The notes under the pieces: generated by a model
Database searches by the model: none
What the model was told of the DNA's origin: nothing
The model's input: only the letters and a program-made list of their open reading frames with translations
In this document: piece by piece, positions 12,601-25,546 of the stretch
Numbering within the stretch: position 1 is the first letter of the stretch
Layout of the letters: each line of letters opens with the position of its first letter
Position numbers and translations under genes: made by a program
From: Bolinopsis microptera
Lineage: Eukaryota > Ctenophora > Tentaculata > Lobata > Bolinopsidae
DNA length: 64,000 bases
Direction of reading: 5' to 3'
NCBI RefSeq assembly: GCF_026151205.1
Contig: NC_087083.1
Span: 374,001-438,000 of the forward strand

Positions 12601-15600
12601 ATCAGCACGTAGGATCCACCCTGTCAGCTGCTGCAGGATCAGTACATAGGATCCACCCTGTCAGCTGCTGTAGGATCAGCACGTAGGATCCACCCTGTCA
12701 GCTGCTGTAGGATCAGCACGTAGGATCCACCCTGTCAGCTGCTGCAGGATCAGCACGTAGGATCCACCCTGTCAGCTGCTGTAGAATCAGTACGTAGGAT
12801 CCACCCTGTCAGCTGGTGTAGGATCAGCACGTAGGATCCACCCTGTCAGCTGCTGCAGGATCAGTACGTAGGATCCACCCTGTCAGCTGCTGTAGGATCA
12901 GCACGTAGGATCCACCCTGTCAGCTGGTGTAGGATCAGTACGTAGGATCCACCCTGTCAGCTGGTGTAGGATCAGCACGTAGGATCCACCCTGTCAGCTG
13001 CTGCAGGATCAGTACGTAGGATCCACCCTGTCAGCTGGTGTAGTATCAGCACGTAGGATCCACCCTGTCAGCTGCTGCAGGATCAGTACGTAGGATCCAC
13101 CCTGTCAGCTGCTGTAGGATCAGTACGTAGGATCCACCCTGTCAGCTGCTGTAGGATCAGCACGTAGGATCCACCCTCTCAGCTGCTGTAGGATCAGCAC
13201 ATAGGATCCACCCTGTCAGCTGCTGCAGGATCAGTACGTAGGATCCACCCTGTCAGCTGGTGTAGGATCAGCACGTAGGATCCGCCCTGTCAGCTGCTGC
13301 AGGATCAGTACGTAGGATCCACCCTGTCAGCTGCTGTAGGATCAGCACGTAGGATCCACCCTGTCAGCTGCTGTAGGATCAGCACGTAGGATCCACCCTG
13401 TCAGCTGCTGCAGGATCAGCACGTAGGATCCACCCTGTCAGCTGCTGTATGATCAGCACGTAGGATCCACCCTGTCAGCTGCTGCAGGATCAGCACGTAG
13501 GATCCACCCTGTCAGCTGCTGTAGGATCAGCACGTAGGATCCACCCTGTCAGCTGCTGCAGGATCAGCACGTAGGATCCACCCTGTCAGCTGCTGCAGGA
13601 TCAGTACGTAGGATCCACCCTGTCAGCTGCTGTAGGATCAGTACGTAGGACCCACCCTGTCAGCTGGTGCAGGATCAGCACGTAGGATCCACCCTGTCAG
13701 CTGGTGCAGGATCAGCACGTAGGATCCACCCTGTCAGCTGCTGCAGGATCAGCACGTAGGATCCACCCTGTCAGCTGCTGTAGGATCAGCACGTAGGATC
13801 CACCCTGTCAGCTGCTGCAGGATCAGCACGTAGGATCCACCCTGTCAGCTGCTGCAGGATCAGTACGTAGGATCCACCCTGTCAGCTGCTGTAGGATCAG
13901 TACGTAGGATCCACCCTGTCAGCTGCTGTAGGATCAGTACGTAGGATCCACCCTGTCAGCTGGTGCAGGATCAGCACGTAGGATCCACCCTGTCAGCTGC
14001 TGCAGGATCAGCACGTAGGATCCGCCCTGTCAGCTGCTGCAGGATCAGTACGTAGGATCCACCCTGTCAGCTGGTGCAGGATCAGCACGTAGGATCCACC
14101 CTGTCAGCTGCTGTAGGATCAGCACGTAGGATCCACCCAGTCAGCTGCTGTAGGATCAGCACGTAGGATCCACCCTGTCAGCTGCTGCAGGATCAGCACG
14201 TAGGATCCACCCTGTCAGCTGGTGTAGGATCAGTACGTAGGATCCACCCTGTCAGCTGCTGCAGGATCAGTATGTAGGATCCACCCTGTCAGCTGCTGCA
14301 GGATCAGCACGTAGGATCCACCCTGTCAGCTGCTGTAGGATCAGCACGTAGGATCCACCCTGTCAGCTGCTGTAGGATCAGCACGTAGGATCCACCCTGT
14401 CAGCTGCTGTAGGATCAGCACGTAGGATCCACCCTGTCAGCTGCTGCAGGATCAGTACGTAGGATCCACCCTGCCAGCTGGTGCAGGATCAGCACGTAGG
14501 ATCCACCCTGTCCAGCTGCTGCAGGATCAGCACGTAGGATCCACCCTGTCAGCTGCTGCAGGATCAGCACGTAGGATCCACCCTGTCAGCTGCTGTAGGA
14601 TCAGCACGTAGGATCCACCCTGTCAGCTGCTGTAGGATCAGTACGTAGGATCCACCCTGTCAGCTGCTGTAGGATCAGTACGTAGGATCCACCCTGTCAG
14701 CTGCTGCAGGATCAGCACGTAGGATCCACCCTGTCAGCTGCTGCAGGATCAGCACGTAGGATCCACCCTGTCCAGCTGGTGTAGGATCGATACGTAGGAT
14801 CCACCCTGTCAGCTGCTGCAGGATCAGCACGTAGGATCCACCCTGTCAGCCGGTGTAGGATCAGCACGTAGGATCCACCCTGTCAGCTGGTGTAGGATCA
14901 GCACGTAGGATCCACCCTGTCAGCTGCTGTAGGATCAGCACGTAGGATCCACCCTGTCAGCTGCTGCAGGATCAGTACGTAGGATCCACCCTGTCAGCTG
15001 GTGTAGGATCAGCACGTAGGATCCACCCTGTCAGCTGCTGTAGGATCAGCACGTAGGATCCACCCTGTCCAGCTGGTGTAGGATCAGTACGTAGGATCCA
15101 CCCTGTCAGCTGCTGCAGGATCAGCACGTAGGATCCACCCTGTCAGCCGGTGTAGGATCAGTACGTAGGATCCACCCTGTCAGCTGGTGTAGGATCAGCA
15201 CGTAGGATCCACCCTGTCAGCTGCTGTAGGATCAGCACGTAGGATCCACCCTGTCAGCTGCTGCAGGATCAGTACGTAGGATCCACCCTGTCAGCTGCTG
15301 TAGGATCAGCACGTAGGACCCACCCTGTCAGCTGATGTAGGATCAGCACGTAGGATCCACCCTGTCAGCTGCTGTAGGATCAGTACGTAGGATCCACCCT
15401 GTCAGCTGCTGCAGGATCAGTACGTAGGATCCACCTTGTCAGCTGCTGCAGGATCAGTACGTAGGATCCACCCTGTCAGCTGCTGTAGGATCAGTACGTA
15501 GGATCCACCCTGTCAGCTGCTGTAGGATCAGTACGTATGATCCAGCCCGTCAGCTGCTGCAGGATCAGCACGTAGGATCCACCCTGTCAGCTGCTGTAGG

Positions 15601-18600
15601 ATCAGCACGTAGGACCCACCCTGTCAGCTGATGTAGGATCAGCACGTAGGATCCACCCTGTCAGCTGCTGTAGGATCAGTACGTAGGATCCACCCTGTCA
15701 GCTGCTGCAGGATCAGTACGTAGGATCCACCTTGTCAGCTGCTGCAGGATCAGTACGTAGGATCCACCCTGTCAGCTGCTGCAGGATCAGTACGTAGGAT
15801 CCACCCTGTCAGCTGCTGTAGGATCAGTACGTAGGATCCACCCTGTCAGCTGCTGTAGGATCAGCACGTAGGACCCACCCTGTCAGCTGATGTAGGATCA
15901 GCACGTAGGATCCACCCTGTCAGCTGCTGTAGGATCAGTACGTAGGATCCACCCTGTCAGCTGCTGCAGGATCAGTACGTAGGATCCACCTTGTCAGCTG
16001 CTGCAGGATCAGTACGTAGGATCCACCCTGTCAGCTGCTGTAGGATCAGTACGTAGGATCCACCCTGTCAGCTGCTGTAGGATCAGTACGTATGATCCAG
16101 CCCGTCAGCTGCTGCAGGATCATCACGTAGGATCCACCCTGTCCAGCTGCTGTAGGATCAGCACGTAGGATCCACCCTGTCAGCTGGTGTAGGATCAGTA
16201 CGTAGGATCCACCCTGTCAGCTGGTGCAGGATCAGTACGTAGGATCCACCCTGTCAGCTGCTGCAGGATCAGTACGTAGGATCCACCCTGTCAGCTGCTG
16301 TAGGATCAGTACGTAGGATCCACCCTGTCAGCTGGTGTAGGATCAGTACGTAGGATCCACCCTGTCAGCTGGTGTAGGATCAGTACGTAGGATCCACCCT
16401 GTCAGCTGGTGCAGGATCAGTACGTAGGATCCACCCTGTCAGCTGCTGCAGGATCAGCACGTAGGATCCACCCTGTCAGCTGCTGTAGGATCAGTACGTA
16501 GGATCCACCCTGTCAGCTGCTGCAGGATCAGTACGTAGGATCCACCCTGTCAGCTGCTGTAGGATCAGTACGTAGGATCCACCCTGTCAGCTGGTGTAGG
16601 ATCAGTACGTAGGATCCACCCTGTCAGCTGGTGTAGGATCAGTACGTAGGATCCACCCTGTCAGCTGCTGCAGGATCAGTACGTAGGATCCACCCTGTCA
16701 GCTGGTGTAGGATCAGTACGTAGGATCCACCCTGTCAGCTGCTGTAGGATCAGCACGTAGGATCCACCCTGTCAGCTGGTGTAGGATCAGTACGTAGGAT
16801 CCACCCTGTCAGCTGGTGCAGGATCAGTACGTAGGATCCACCCTGTCAGCTGCTGCAGGATCAGTACGTAGGATCCACCCTGTCAGCTGCTGTAGGATCA
16901 GTACGTAGGATCCACCCTGTCAGCTGGTGTAGGATCAGTACGTAGGATCCACCCTGTCAGCTGCTGTAGGATCAGTACGTAGGATCCACCCTGTCAGCTG
17001 CTGTAGGATCAGTACGTATGATCCAGCCCGTCAGCTGCTGCAGGATCAGCACGTAGGATCCACCCTGTCCAGCTGCTGTAGGATCAGCACGTAGGATCCA
17101 CCCTGTCAGCTGGTGTAGGATCAGTACGTAGGATCCACCCTGTCAGCTGGTGCAGGATCAGTACGTAGGATCCACCCTGTCAGCTGCTGCAGGATCAGCA
17201 CGTAGGATCCACCCTGTCAGCTGCTGTAGGATCAGTACGTAGGATCCACCCTGTCAGCTGCTGCAGGATCAGTACGTAGGATCCACCCTGTCAGCTGCTG
17301 CAGGATCAGCACGTAGGATCCACCCTGTCAGCTGCTGTAGGATCAGTACGTAGGATCCACCCTGTCAGCTGCTGCAGGATCAGTACGTAGGATCCACCCT
17401 GTCAGCTGCTGTAGGATCAGTACGTAGGATCCACCCTGTCAGCTGCTGTAGGATCAGCACGTAGGACCCACCCTGTCAGCTGATGTAGGATCAGCACGTA
17501 GGATCCACCCTGTCAGCTGCTGTAGGATCAGTACGTAGGATCCACCCTGTCAGCTGCTGCAGGATCAGTACGTAGGATCCACCTTGTCAGCTGCTGCAGG
17601 ATCAGTACGTAGGATCCACCCTGTCAGCTGCTGTAGGATCAGTACGTAGGATCCACCCTGTCAGCTGCTGTAGGATCAGTACGTATGATCCAGCCCGTCA
17701 GCTGCTGCAGGATCAGCACGTAGGATCCACCCTGTCCAGCTGCTGTAGGATCAGCACGTAGGATCCACCCTGTCAGCTGGTGTAGGATCAGTACGTACGA
17801 TCCACCCTGTCAGCTGGTGCAGGATCAGTACGTAGGATCCACCCTGTCAGCTGCTGCAGGATCAGTACGTAGGATCCACCCTGTCAGCTGCTGTAGGATC
17901 AGTACGTAGGATCCACCCTGTCAGCTGGTGTAGGATCAGTACGTAGGATCCACCCTGTCAGCTGGTGTAGGATCAGTACGTAGGATCCACCCTGTCAGCT
18001 GGTGCAGGATCAGTACGTAGGATCCACCCTGTCAGCTGCTGCAGGATCAGCACGTAGGATCCACCCTGTCAGCTGCTGTAGGATCAGTACGTAGGATCCA
18101 CCCTGTCAGCTGCTGCAGGATCAGTACGTAGGATCCACCCTGTCAGCTGCTGTAGGATCAGTACGTAGGATCCACCCTGTCAGCTGGTGTAGGATCAGTA
18201 CGTAGGATCCACCCTGTCAGCTGGTGTAGGATCAGTACGTAGGATCCACCCTGTCAGCTGCTGCAGGATCAGTACGTAGGATCCACCCTGTCAGCTGGTG
18301 TAGGATCAGTACGTAGGATCCACCCTGTCAGCTGCTGTAGGATCAGCACGTAGGATCCACCCTGTCAGCTGGTGTAGGATCAGTACGTAGGATCCACCCT
18401 GTCAGCTGGTGCAGGATCAGTACGTAGGATCCACCCTGTCAGCTGCTGCAGGATCAGTACGTAGGATCCACCCTGTCAGCTGCTGTAGGATCAGTACGTA
18501 GGATCCACCCTGTTAGCTGGTGTAGGATCAGTACGTAGGATCCACCCTGTCAGCTGGTGTAGGATCAGTACGTAGGATCCACCCTGTCAGCTGGTGCAGG

Positions 18601-19233
18601 ATCAGTACGTAGGATCCACCCTGTCAGCTGCTGCAGGATCAGCACGTAGGATCCACCCTGTCAGCTGCTGTAGGATCAGTACGTAGGATCCACCCTGTCA
18701 GCTGCTGCAGGATCAGTACGTAGGATCCACCCTGTCAGCTGCTGTAGGATCAGTACGTAGGATCCACCCTGTCAGCTGGTGTAGGATCAGTACGTAGGAT
18801 CCACCCTGTCAGCTGGTGTAGGATCAGTACGTAGGATCCACCCTGTCAGCTGCTGCAGGATCAGTACGTAGGATCCACCCTGTCAGCTGCTGTAGGATCA
18901 GTACGTAGGATCCAGCCCGTCAGCTGCTGCAGGATCAGCACGTAGGATCCACCCTGTCCAGCTGCTGTAGGATCAGCACGTAGGATCCACCCTGTCAGCT
19001 GGTGTAGGATCAGTACGTAGGATCCACCCTGTCAGCTGGTGCAGGATCAGTACGTAGGATCCACCCTGTCAGCTGCTGTAGGATCAGTACGTAGGATCCA
19101 CCCTGTCAGCTGCTGTAGGATCAGTACGTAGGATCCACCCTGTCAGCTGGTGTAGGATCAGTACGTAGGATCCACCCTGTCAGCTGCTGTAGGATCAGTA
19201 CGTAGGATCCACCCTGTCAGCTGGTGTAGGATC
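3690..19233. repeat. 37-bp satellite array, about 420 copies, with higher-order structure
   Basis: Continuous head-to-tail array. Each 37-bp unit carries CAGCTG, usually CTGCAG or a CTGTAG variant, a CACGTA or TACGTA site, and GGATCC. Occasional units are 38 bp because of GTCCAGCTG. Rare markers show block duplication. The phrase GTCAGTTGGTGTATGATC recurs 1,739 bp (47 units) apart at about 5701 and 7440. CTGCCAGCTG recurs at 10326 and 14471 (112 units + 1 bp). A GGTACC variant next to GCGGGTG recurs 5,884 bp apart, near 4740 and 10625. The last quarter (from about 15.3 kb) uses its own GCTGATG and ATCCAGCCCG markers. No gene is present. Confidence 0.97.
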
Positions 19234-19860
19234 ATTAACTGAGTAGATTCCCAATACTGCGCTGCTAGCTAGTCAGCTCTGTCAAATACCCTATCAGCAC
19301 ATGACACCCGCAATAAACTGCCCATTACACGACTCATGCGAGGTTTTGAAGCAGATGGGGTGGTTAAACTTAATAGTAAATGATGATAGAGATATCAGTT
19401 AATTTGTAAAAAAGCGTCACCAGGCTGCCGCACCCTACTCGAATGAACTGGAAGTATGAAATATTTTTGTTCGTTTCCGGAAGTCATACCCTATATATGT
19501 TATAGCTCCTAAAACTAACAAATAACGTTTTAATTATAGGCAGATATATAATATTATGTAAAATACAAGTTCCTGTTTCCGGTTACAAATGGGTGACAGC
19601 TTAACCAGACTATCCAACTTCCGGTAAAAACAACTTCCGGTAAAATCAACATATTAAAATGGTTTATTTATTGCACAGAACTCTATGAATTAGAACTGTA
19701 ATATCGTGTCACGTGATGAGTGGATCTCTGATTGGTTGAGTTTCAGTCACGAGGTTGGGTTGGGGAGTTGTGATTGGCTGAACTGGGCCAATTAGGTAAT
19801 AGTAAGAACTACTCCCTATGTGGTGATGTGAGTTGTAACCATTTATTAAAGGGTTAGCTT
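19234..19860. other. Non-coding flank of the satellite
   Basis: AT-rich. It contains two TTCCGG-type phrases with AACTTCCGGTAAAA repeated at about 19617 and 19632, and the right copy of the flanking block. No coding exon is seen. Confidence 0.4.
19705..19785 (+). repeat. Right copy of the duplicated CCAAT/E-box block
   Basis: Partner of 2841-2920. It keeps the ATCTCTGATTGGTTGAGTTT core, a CACGTG and a second ATTGG. Two ATTGG motifs and an E-box make it promoter-like, but no transcript start is evident. Confidence 0.6.
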
Positions 19861-19877
19861 ATGACGTCCGTACCCTT

Positions 19878-19990
19878 TAGAGGGGTTTTGACTTTTGAGA
19901 GGGGTTTAGAGGGGTTTTAGAGGGGTTTTAGAGAGATGTATTTTTAGAGAGAGGGGTTTTTATAGAGAGGGGTTTTTAGAGCGATTTTTG
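19878..19990 (+). repeat. Degenerate AGAGGGGTTTT repeat
   Basis: Irregular G/T-rich repeats of AGAGGGGTTTT and GAGAGGGGTTTTTA. Too degenerate to give one period. Confidence 0.7.
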
Positions 19991-20106
19991 GAATGATTAT
20001 GTTAATTTAATTTCCACAGTATAACCAGTAACTACTCGTAGAATGCTGACGCAAGGGGAGGGGTACTGGGGCAGTATCCGAGAAGTACAACCACTGAGGG
20101 CATACC

Positions 20107-20352
20107 TTAGGGTAGACAACTAGGGTAGACAACTAGGGTAGACAACTAGGGTAGAAAACTAGCGTAGACAACTAGGGTAGACTACTAGGGTAGACAACTA
20201 AGGTAGAAAACTAGGGTAGACAACTAGGGTAGAAAACTAGGGTAGACAACTAGGGTACACAACTTGGGTACACAACTTGGGTAGACAACTAGGGTTGAAA
20301 AATAGGGTAGATAACTAATGTACACAACTAGGGTAGACAACTAGGATAGACA
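20107..20352 (+). repeat. 13-bp minisatellite (GGGTAGACAACTA)n
   Basis: About 18-19 copies of GGGTAGACAACTA, with variants such as GTAGAAAACTA and GTACACAACTT. Confidence 0.9.
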
Positions 20353-20809
20353 CTAAACAACTTTGGGGTTAGTGTAAGGGTTAAAGCAAGGGTTGTGGCT
20401 TTATGGTTACTGTAAGAGTACCTTAAATCCAACCACACCCTAAAGTTAACTCCAACTTTAACTTTAACCTTAATTCAACCAACCACTCTGCCGAGCTGAC
20501 TTTTTGGAAACTTCCAGATGAATATGAGTATGAGAATGGCGGAATATTGCTGACGTATCATCGGACTGGTAATTTACGAAAATGTGTTTTTGAGATGCTG
20601 ATGTGATTTGCTGACGGAGAGTGGGTCTGAAAATAGTCGAATATTGATGGCGTCTTAGGTGACAAGTCTTTTGTGAAAAAGTAACGCAACCCTAGAACTT
20701 AATATTCACTCATTACTATTTAGCTTTGGTTACAATATATAAGTAGGACCACTCTATCCCGTCCTTCGTGATGAATTACCATTTAGCAGGTCATGTGATA
20801 TTTGTTGGG

Positions 20810-20954
20810 TCACGTGTTAGTTACGCGGTGTCATGGTTACGTGTTGTTGTATTGTCACGTGCTAGTCATGCGGTGTCACGGTTACGTGTTGTTGTATTGT
20901 CATGTGCTAGTCATGCGGTGTCATGGTTACGTGTTGCTATATTGTCACGTGGTC
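20810..20954 (+). repeat. 45-bp E-box repeat, about 3 copies
   Basis: Units start at 20810, 20855, 20900 and 20945 with TCACGTG or TCATGTG, then a TAGT phrase, TGTCATGGTTACGTG and a GTTGTATTG tail. The 45-bp length keeps all frames open, so the apparent short plus-strand proteins here are repeat artefacts. Confidence 0.85.
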
Positions 20955-21356
20955 ATATCTGCCACACTTATAATTCTGGATCTTTTAAGAGTTACAAATT
21001 TAAAAAATCATAAGTCACAGGTATGATTTTATGATAGCTTTACATTTTACAATTCATGAATCCAACTAATCTAGTTCAACAAGATACGTCTTTTAGTATT
21101 ACAGCAAAGGTGGCAGGCGCAGAAAATATCAGAGTTTTGATTTTTAGAAATAATCATCAAATATGTCGTCAAAAAGTTAAAAAATACGTCAAATCTCCGG
21201 ATCTGATCAAATTCTATCTGTCTAATTCCTCAAATTCCTAACTTTTTACCGTCAAGAAGTAAACATATTATCTGTAATTTTGTATCTTCTCACCGTACTA
21301 ACACCGTCATAAGAATGGAGAGTGGATCTTGCGGAGAATAGGCATTAACTTAAATA

Positions 21357-21543
21357 GTTTTGATTAAATTTAATACAAAATCCTCAACGGTTATAACACT
21401 GGATCTTCGTAATTTCATAAGTGTCGTGGAAGATAGTATCGCATTCAATCAACAATCATCACGCCTGCTTTCCCAAATTCATCGCTGGTCAAGGAGAGAA
21501 GGAGGAAGTCAACAGATGCTGGATTCTGACGATACTCCCTGAC
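21357..21543 (+). CDS. Weak candidate terminal exon
   Basis: A plus-strand frame closes at 21543 (TGA) after a protein-like, charged C-terminus (for example SRLLSQIHRWSRREGG, then SQQMLDSDDTP). A possible acceptor AATAG lies at 21352-21356. No domain is recognised, no partner exon was found, and an overlapping frame is also open, so chance is likely. Confidence 0.2.
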
Positions 21544-23005
21544 ACATTCATCTCCTCAACTTGGTGTTTCTCGAAGAACAAATCTGCTGAGTGTTCCGGC
21601 CAGCGAGGTGGTCCTTTCGCCAGATTACATGATGACAAATTATAAAGTTCAAAATCTCATACTTCCCTCACTGTATATAGTGTATACTTGTATAACACTA
21701 ACAGTTGATGAGAGGCTTCAAACATGGTATTAAGATGGATGCTCCAGTTTTTCTAAAGACTTCTCCATTGGTTCTCTGTTGGTTCGTAGCCGTCCTGGAC
21801 AGTGTCCATAGTCTGCATTACATGCTAATTAATTAATATGTTAATTGGTTCCCCTAAACCTACAGTGCTTCAATCCAGCATATTAATTACCTGATGACGT
21901 AATAATATATGGTGGTCAGATCACCCCAGTTCTCTCCTCCACCCGGGTGGATGGAATAAAATATTTTCTCATTATCCCTTATATGGTCAAATCAGTTCCT
22001 CCCTCGACTGAGAGCAGCTCGGAGAGGGTCAGACATCAGAAGTAAAGCTCTTATATTTGTAACGATCGTAATGTTTTATGAAGGAGTATTGCTACCTGGA
22101 TATCGTGTGTGTGTGTGTGTGTGTGTAGTTGTGTTTGATGGTCCGTTGGTTTGGAGATTGATGTTAATATTTAATGGAAATGTGAATAATTATATCGAGG
22201 GGGCCGGGTGGGGGGGGGGGGGGGGGGTAAAACTATTAGTTACATATTATACAGTGTTTTACAATAATTATTGATTATTATAGATTTACTCATCATTGTC
22301 AGGTGCTAGTCACGAGGTTTGCAGTGTGATCGTGTGATCACACCCGTGACGCTGATTAATAACATTATATTCTAGCAAACAAACGACTAGCTGTTTGCCA
22401 ATATCAAACAGAAAAAACAAATTGGGCAGAAAGCAGTCGAAACCGACATTTCGACTGACTTTTAATATGCAACTTAGTTAACCAAGAAACCTGTAAGCCT
22501 ATAAACTGCCCAACTGTTAGGCTATATTAATGCTTTTCATATAAAGTTACAACAAAGTCTTCATTTTATGTATCCTGGGTTTGGACAGGATATTACCCGC
22601 TTAAAATATTTCCATCGCGTTACATAATATATTTACAATAAATTATGCAATCACAACATTATAATCAACAAAATAAATTTAATCACAGAATCTATATGTT
22701 AATCCAAGTCTGTAAACGTTTAGACTTTCAAGGTTATTGTGGTTATTCAATAAGCTGCACCCGTTAACGTCTTAAACTTAACCCATCACAAATAATTGAT
22801 TATTAAGTACTCTACATTGTCAAGTGCTAGTCACGTGATGTCATTACCACGTGCAAGTAACGCGTTGTCATGGTCACGTGCTTTTCAAATGGTGCTATTA
22901 TTTCAGATGTAAAGGTGGAAAGGTGGAGGTTTTAGTGCACAATAATTCCCGGTCTTTGAACTCAACAACGGAGACCACTCACAGCAGCAACTTACAAAAG
23001 GTAAG
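21544..23005. other. Non-coding region with simple repeats
   Basis: Contains a second copy of the ATGAAGGAGTATT dispersed repeat (22066-22101), a short (GT)n near 22104-22128, a G run at about 22210-22227, and scattered CACGTG sites at about 22832, 22848 and 22876 leading into the next array. No gene is seen. Confidence 0.5.
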
Positions 23006-23534
23006 TCACGTGGTGTTGCCATAGTCACGTGGTGTTGCTATAGTCACGTGGTGTTGCCATAGTCACGTGGTGTTGCCATAGTCACGTGGTGTTGCCATAG
23101 TCACGTGGTGTTGCCATAGTCACGTGATGTTGCCATAGTCACGTGGTGTTGCCATAGTCACGTGGTGTTGCCATAGTCACGTGATGTTGCCATAGTCACG
23201 TGGTGTTGCCATAGTCACGTGGTGTTGCCATAGTCACGTGGTGTTGCCATAGTCACGTGGTGTTGCCATAGTCACGTGGTGTTGCCATAGTCACGTGGTG
23301 TTGCCATAGTCACGTGGTGTTGCCATAGTCACGTGGTGTTGCTATAGTCACGTGGTGTTGCTATAGTCACGTGGTGTTGCCATAGTCACGTGGTGTTGCC
23401 ATAGTCACGTGGTGTTGCCATAGTCACGTGATGTTGCCATAGTCACGTGGTGTTGCCATAGTCACGTGGTGTTGCCATAGTCACGTGGTGTTGCCATAGT
23501 CACGTGGTGTTGCCATAGTCACGTGGTGTTGCAT
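23006..23534. repeat. 19-bp E-box minisatellite, about 28 copies
   Basis: Unit GTCACGTGGTGTTGCCATA. Variants are GATGTTGCC and GTTGCTATA. Every unit holds a CACGTG palindrome, making this a dense cluster of identical E-boxes spaced 19 bp apart. Confidence 0.97.
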
Positions 23535-25546
23535 TAACACGTGCTTGTCAAGTGTTGTTATTCACTCTAACACGTGGTAATCCATCGTTTTCTTAATGCT
23601 TTGACCCAGTCTCTTACCGAATACCGATTATTAAATGTCCTTCATCAAAGCTATAAAATATCATTTTTGTCATGGAATGTTAAATAGTTCATATTGACTA
23701 AAATCCTATGATAATGGGATGGGTTGGACAGCAATTAACCAATTAAAATTGTAAGGTCCTGACCATTCAGCACCTAAAAAAAGTAGTTTGTTAAACTTAA
23801 TCAATTAATTGATTGTTAAATAATTGTTAATTAGTTGTTAATGTAAGTATTTTCAGTTGAGTACGAACAAAGAAGAGTCATCAATAGGTTAGTGATTTGG
23901 AAATAGATTTAAGAAATGATTTAATCACTTCAATTACTTAAATGTAACTTTTTGATGTCGAAACTCGAAGCGCGCTAAGATTTATGCATTCTTTTGAAAA
24001 GTCAAGCTATCACGCGGTTTAATGTGCCACCAACTAATTGCGCCGTCACAGGTTTGCGTCTTTATCGACAGTCGATGATCGACTGCTACCTGAAATATCG
24101 AAGTTTTTCGATAAAAATTATGATATTTTTGTGAGAATCATAATTATATTTTACGGTTTTATTACTAAACGGTCAAGGTAAGAATTTAACCCCCACCTAC
24201 CCTTGATAAATACCCTGACGCTACAGTAGATTATTGAGGAAATTGAACATACAATTATTATAAATGGGTGTCGTGGTGCTGGTACATCAACCTATTAACC
24301 ATTTCAAAATCCTATTTTTTCATTAAATACTTTTCAAATTTCACAGAGTACAGCTATAAATGAATATAAAATAGAATCGTTCAAAATATTAGTTTAAAAA
24401 TTTATTAGTTAATTAACTTTTAAGTTAATTAAGCTGTATCAACTATCTCTTTCAACCTCCTCTCTCTCTGCACTTACAGTTCACTTAATTTAACTACTGG
24501 TTACAGCGTACTTAACTCAAGTTCTACTTAGCTAAATGAAAATCTAAAATTTCCCGACTATGAAGCAGAGTGCAGATACCTGGTACTGGAAACAGAGATA
24601 TTTACCAAGATATTTACCAAGCTTCCAGATTGTACGTAATAAAATGTTTACCATAACTTACAAACTTTAATTTACTACAACTGGCATTTTACTAGTATTT
24701 TACTAGCATTTTACTAGAACTAACAAACTTGCACTGCTAGTAACGTTTTTAAGTTAGTAAGGTAGATGTGACGCTGTGGCAAAGTCGCTGGGTCAATCGT
24801 ATTACATAAAGATCTATAGGGAGCACTGAGCAAGCGTTTATATTATCAATATTTTATTGATATTTTATTAATTAAGGAGGTTATTAGTTAAGGAGATTTT
24901 ATTAATTAAGGAGGCGAATGGAATACTTTATTTTTTTTAGATTGCCAAATTCCAGTTTATGTGTCACCTGAAAGGCTGTTCCTGAAATTCTGTAAGAACG
25001 TATGTATTCACAAATAAATATACGCTATGAAAATGATATGTAGTAACAGTGTTAACAGTGTTAACATGTTGATGAGGCAGAATGAGTTTGGAACCCCCCC
25101 GGCCCCCACTTATGTGTTGAAGTCATTAAATGTCAGGTCCAACCCCCAAAAAAAACTCTGTTTTACCTCAAATTTCCATTTTGGGATTGGGTTTTTTTGG
25201 GTTTTTTGGGGTTGGACACCCCCCAATATCAAGACAAATCACCGACATTTGAAGTGATCTGTTTGAACTAAACGGTAAAATGGTTGATCACTCAATTTCA
25301 AGAACAAGTATAACCTAATACAGGTAGTGTATGAAGTGGTGATATTGAGAAATGCTGATTCTAAACAATGGCAATAGTATTTGGTTCACGGTCTTCCTAA
25401 TCACATTTTACAAGATTTGTAAATTTATTTATTTTTGAATATAGTTAGAACAAGAAGGTTTCCTCCATTAAAATTCCAGTTGATGATAGAGATTATGGCA
25501 GAACTGGGAAGTAAATTAATATCTGTATCGTGATCATCATTATCAT
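23535..25546. other. AT-rich non-coding stretch
   Basis: No convincing exon. Contains homopurine and homopyrimidine runs (C and A runs near 25087-25155, T/G runs near 25190-25215), a repeated TTACTAG phrase near 24690-24715, and ATTAATTAAGGAG repeats near 24866-24915. Confidence 0.45.

Noticed and set aside
3690-19233. CRISPR-like regular repeat
   Set aside because: Units are contiguous with no unique spacers, and the surroundings are eukaryotic.
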